Of a DNA stretch of 33,600 bases, positions 33,238 to 33,600 are shown in pieces. Below the pieces are notes generated by a model. That model saw nothing but the letters and a program-made list of their open reading frames with translations. It was not told the origin of the DNA and searched no databases. Made by a program: the position numbers and the translations under genes. The stretch is from Actinomycetota bacterium (GTDB lineage: Bacteria; Actinomycetota; Actinomycetes; Actinomycetales; Kineosporiaceae), in NCBI GenBank assembly GCA_016213575.1, contig JACRAB010000428.1, positions 1-33,600 of the forward strand. Direction: 5' to 3'. Each line of letters begins with the position of its first letter. Position 1 is the first letter of the stretch.

Positions 33238-33600
33238 ATGTCTGCGACAGCCGGGGCGACAGCCGGGACGCGCGTCTACCTCGAGGTCGGCACGAAGCGG
33301 GTCTTCGCCGTCGTGGTCGACCACCCCGGCTGGGCCCGGTCCGGCCGCACGGCCGAGGCGGCGCTCGCGGCGCTCACCGAGTACGAGCCGCGGTACGCAC
33401 CGGTCGCGCTCCGGGCCGGGCACCCGCTGCCGCGCGGCGCCGGCGACCGGCTCGACGTCGTCGCCGAGGTCCCGGGCACGACGACGACCGACTTCGGCGC
33501 GCCCGACCGGGCTCTCGACGCCGACCGTGCTGGCCTGCCGGCCGACGACGCCGCACGGCTCGCCGACCTGCTCGCCGCCTGCTGGGCGACCCTCGACGAC
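33238..33600 (+). CDS. Conserved hypothetical protein (3' partial)
   Basis: 121 codons from an ATG at 33238, open to the right edge. A GGCAGG lies about 9 bases upstream. The product starts MSATAGATAGTRVYLEVGTK and continues RVFAVVVDHPGWARSG and AALAALTEYEPRYAPVA. This opening is common to an uncharacterised actinobacterial family, in which a short beta-alpha-beta unit comes first. The rest is outside the window. No function can be stated. Confidence 0.75.
   Translation, partial: MSATAGATAGTRVYLEVGTKRVFAVVVDHPGWARSGRTAEAALAALTEYEPRYAPVALRAGHPLPRGAGDRLDVVAEVPGTTTTDFGAPDRALDADRAGLPADDAARLADLLAACWATLDD

Overview
The window is very GC-rich DNA with GTG starts, long codon-biased genes and gene families typical of Actinomycetota (SARP/BTAD regulator, DUF4157 proteins, DUF5666, PaaI/GlxA housekeeping genes). 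The genus cannot be read from the sequence.

Region 1 (1-16.2 kb) is part of an extracellular contractile injection system (eCIS, a phage-tail-like particle). A leftward operon runs sheath > inner tube > gp26-like baseplate chaperone > proline-rich accessory protein > Pvc16/DUF4255 cap protein > AAA+ ATPase. The last four junctions overlap by 4 bases (GTGA or ATGA). It meets, stop to stop with 7 bases between, a rightward pair: an Ig-like/PASTA protein cut by the window edge, and a 1260-residue protein with a DUF4157 head, long helical repeats and a C-terminal cytidine-deaminase-fold domain, which reads as a toxin cargo. A small ORF and a SARP-type regulator lie divergent to the sheath gene, with 11-bp-spaced direct repeats in the shared control region. 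A three-module cell-wall enzyme (GH24 lysozyme, peptidoglycan-binding, L,D-transpeptidase-like) without a signal peptide follows. Spike, wedge and tape-measure genes are not in the window.

Region 2 (16.6-29.1 kb) is accessory DNA. It holds a large membrane protein with a serine-hydrolase tail, a vWA/PP2C/kinase triad (YegL-YegK-YegI or TerY-P type) of lower GC, a complete ISL3-family insertion sequence with 8-bp target duplication and a passenger ORF, a small membrane protein, and an IS110-family element. The non-coding left end of the IS110 element folds as a plausible bridge RNA whose guide segments match the element's own flank and end. A DUF2231 protein with two cytochrome b5 domains follows, then a gene-poor stretch ending at a tRNA-Arg(CCT).

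Region 3 (29.3-33.6 kb) looks like ordinary chromosome: a small two-TM protein, an isochorismatase-like hydrolase coupled to a GlxA-type regulator, a PaaI-type thioesterase, a doubtful acidic ORF, a DUF5666 membrane protein with a clear hairpin terminator, and a partial conserved gene.
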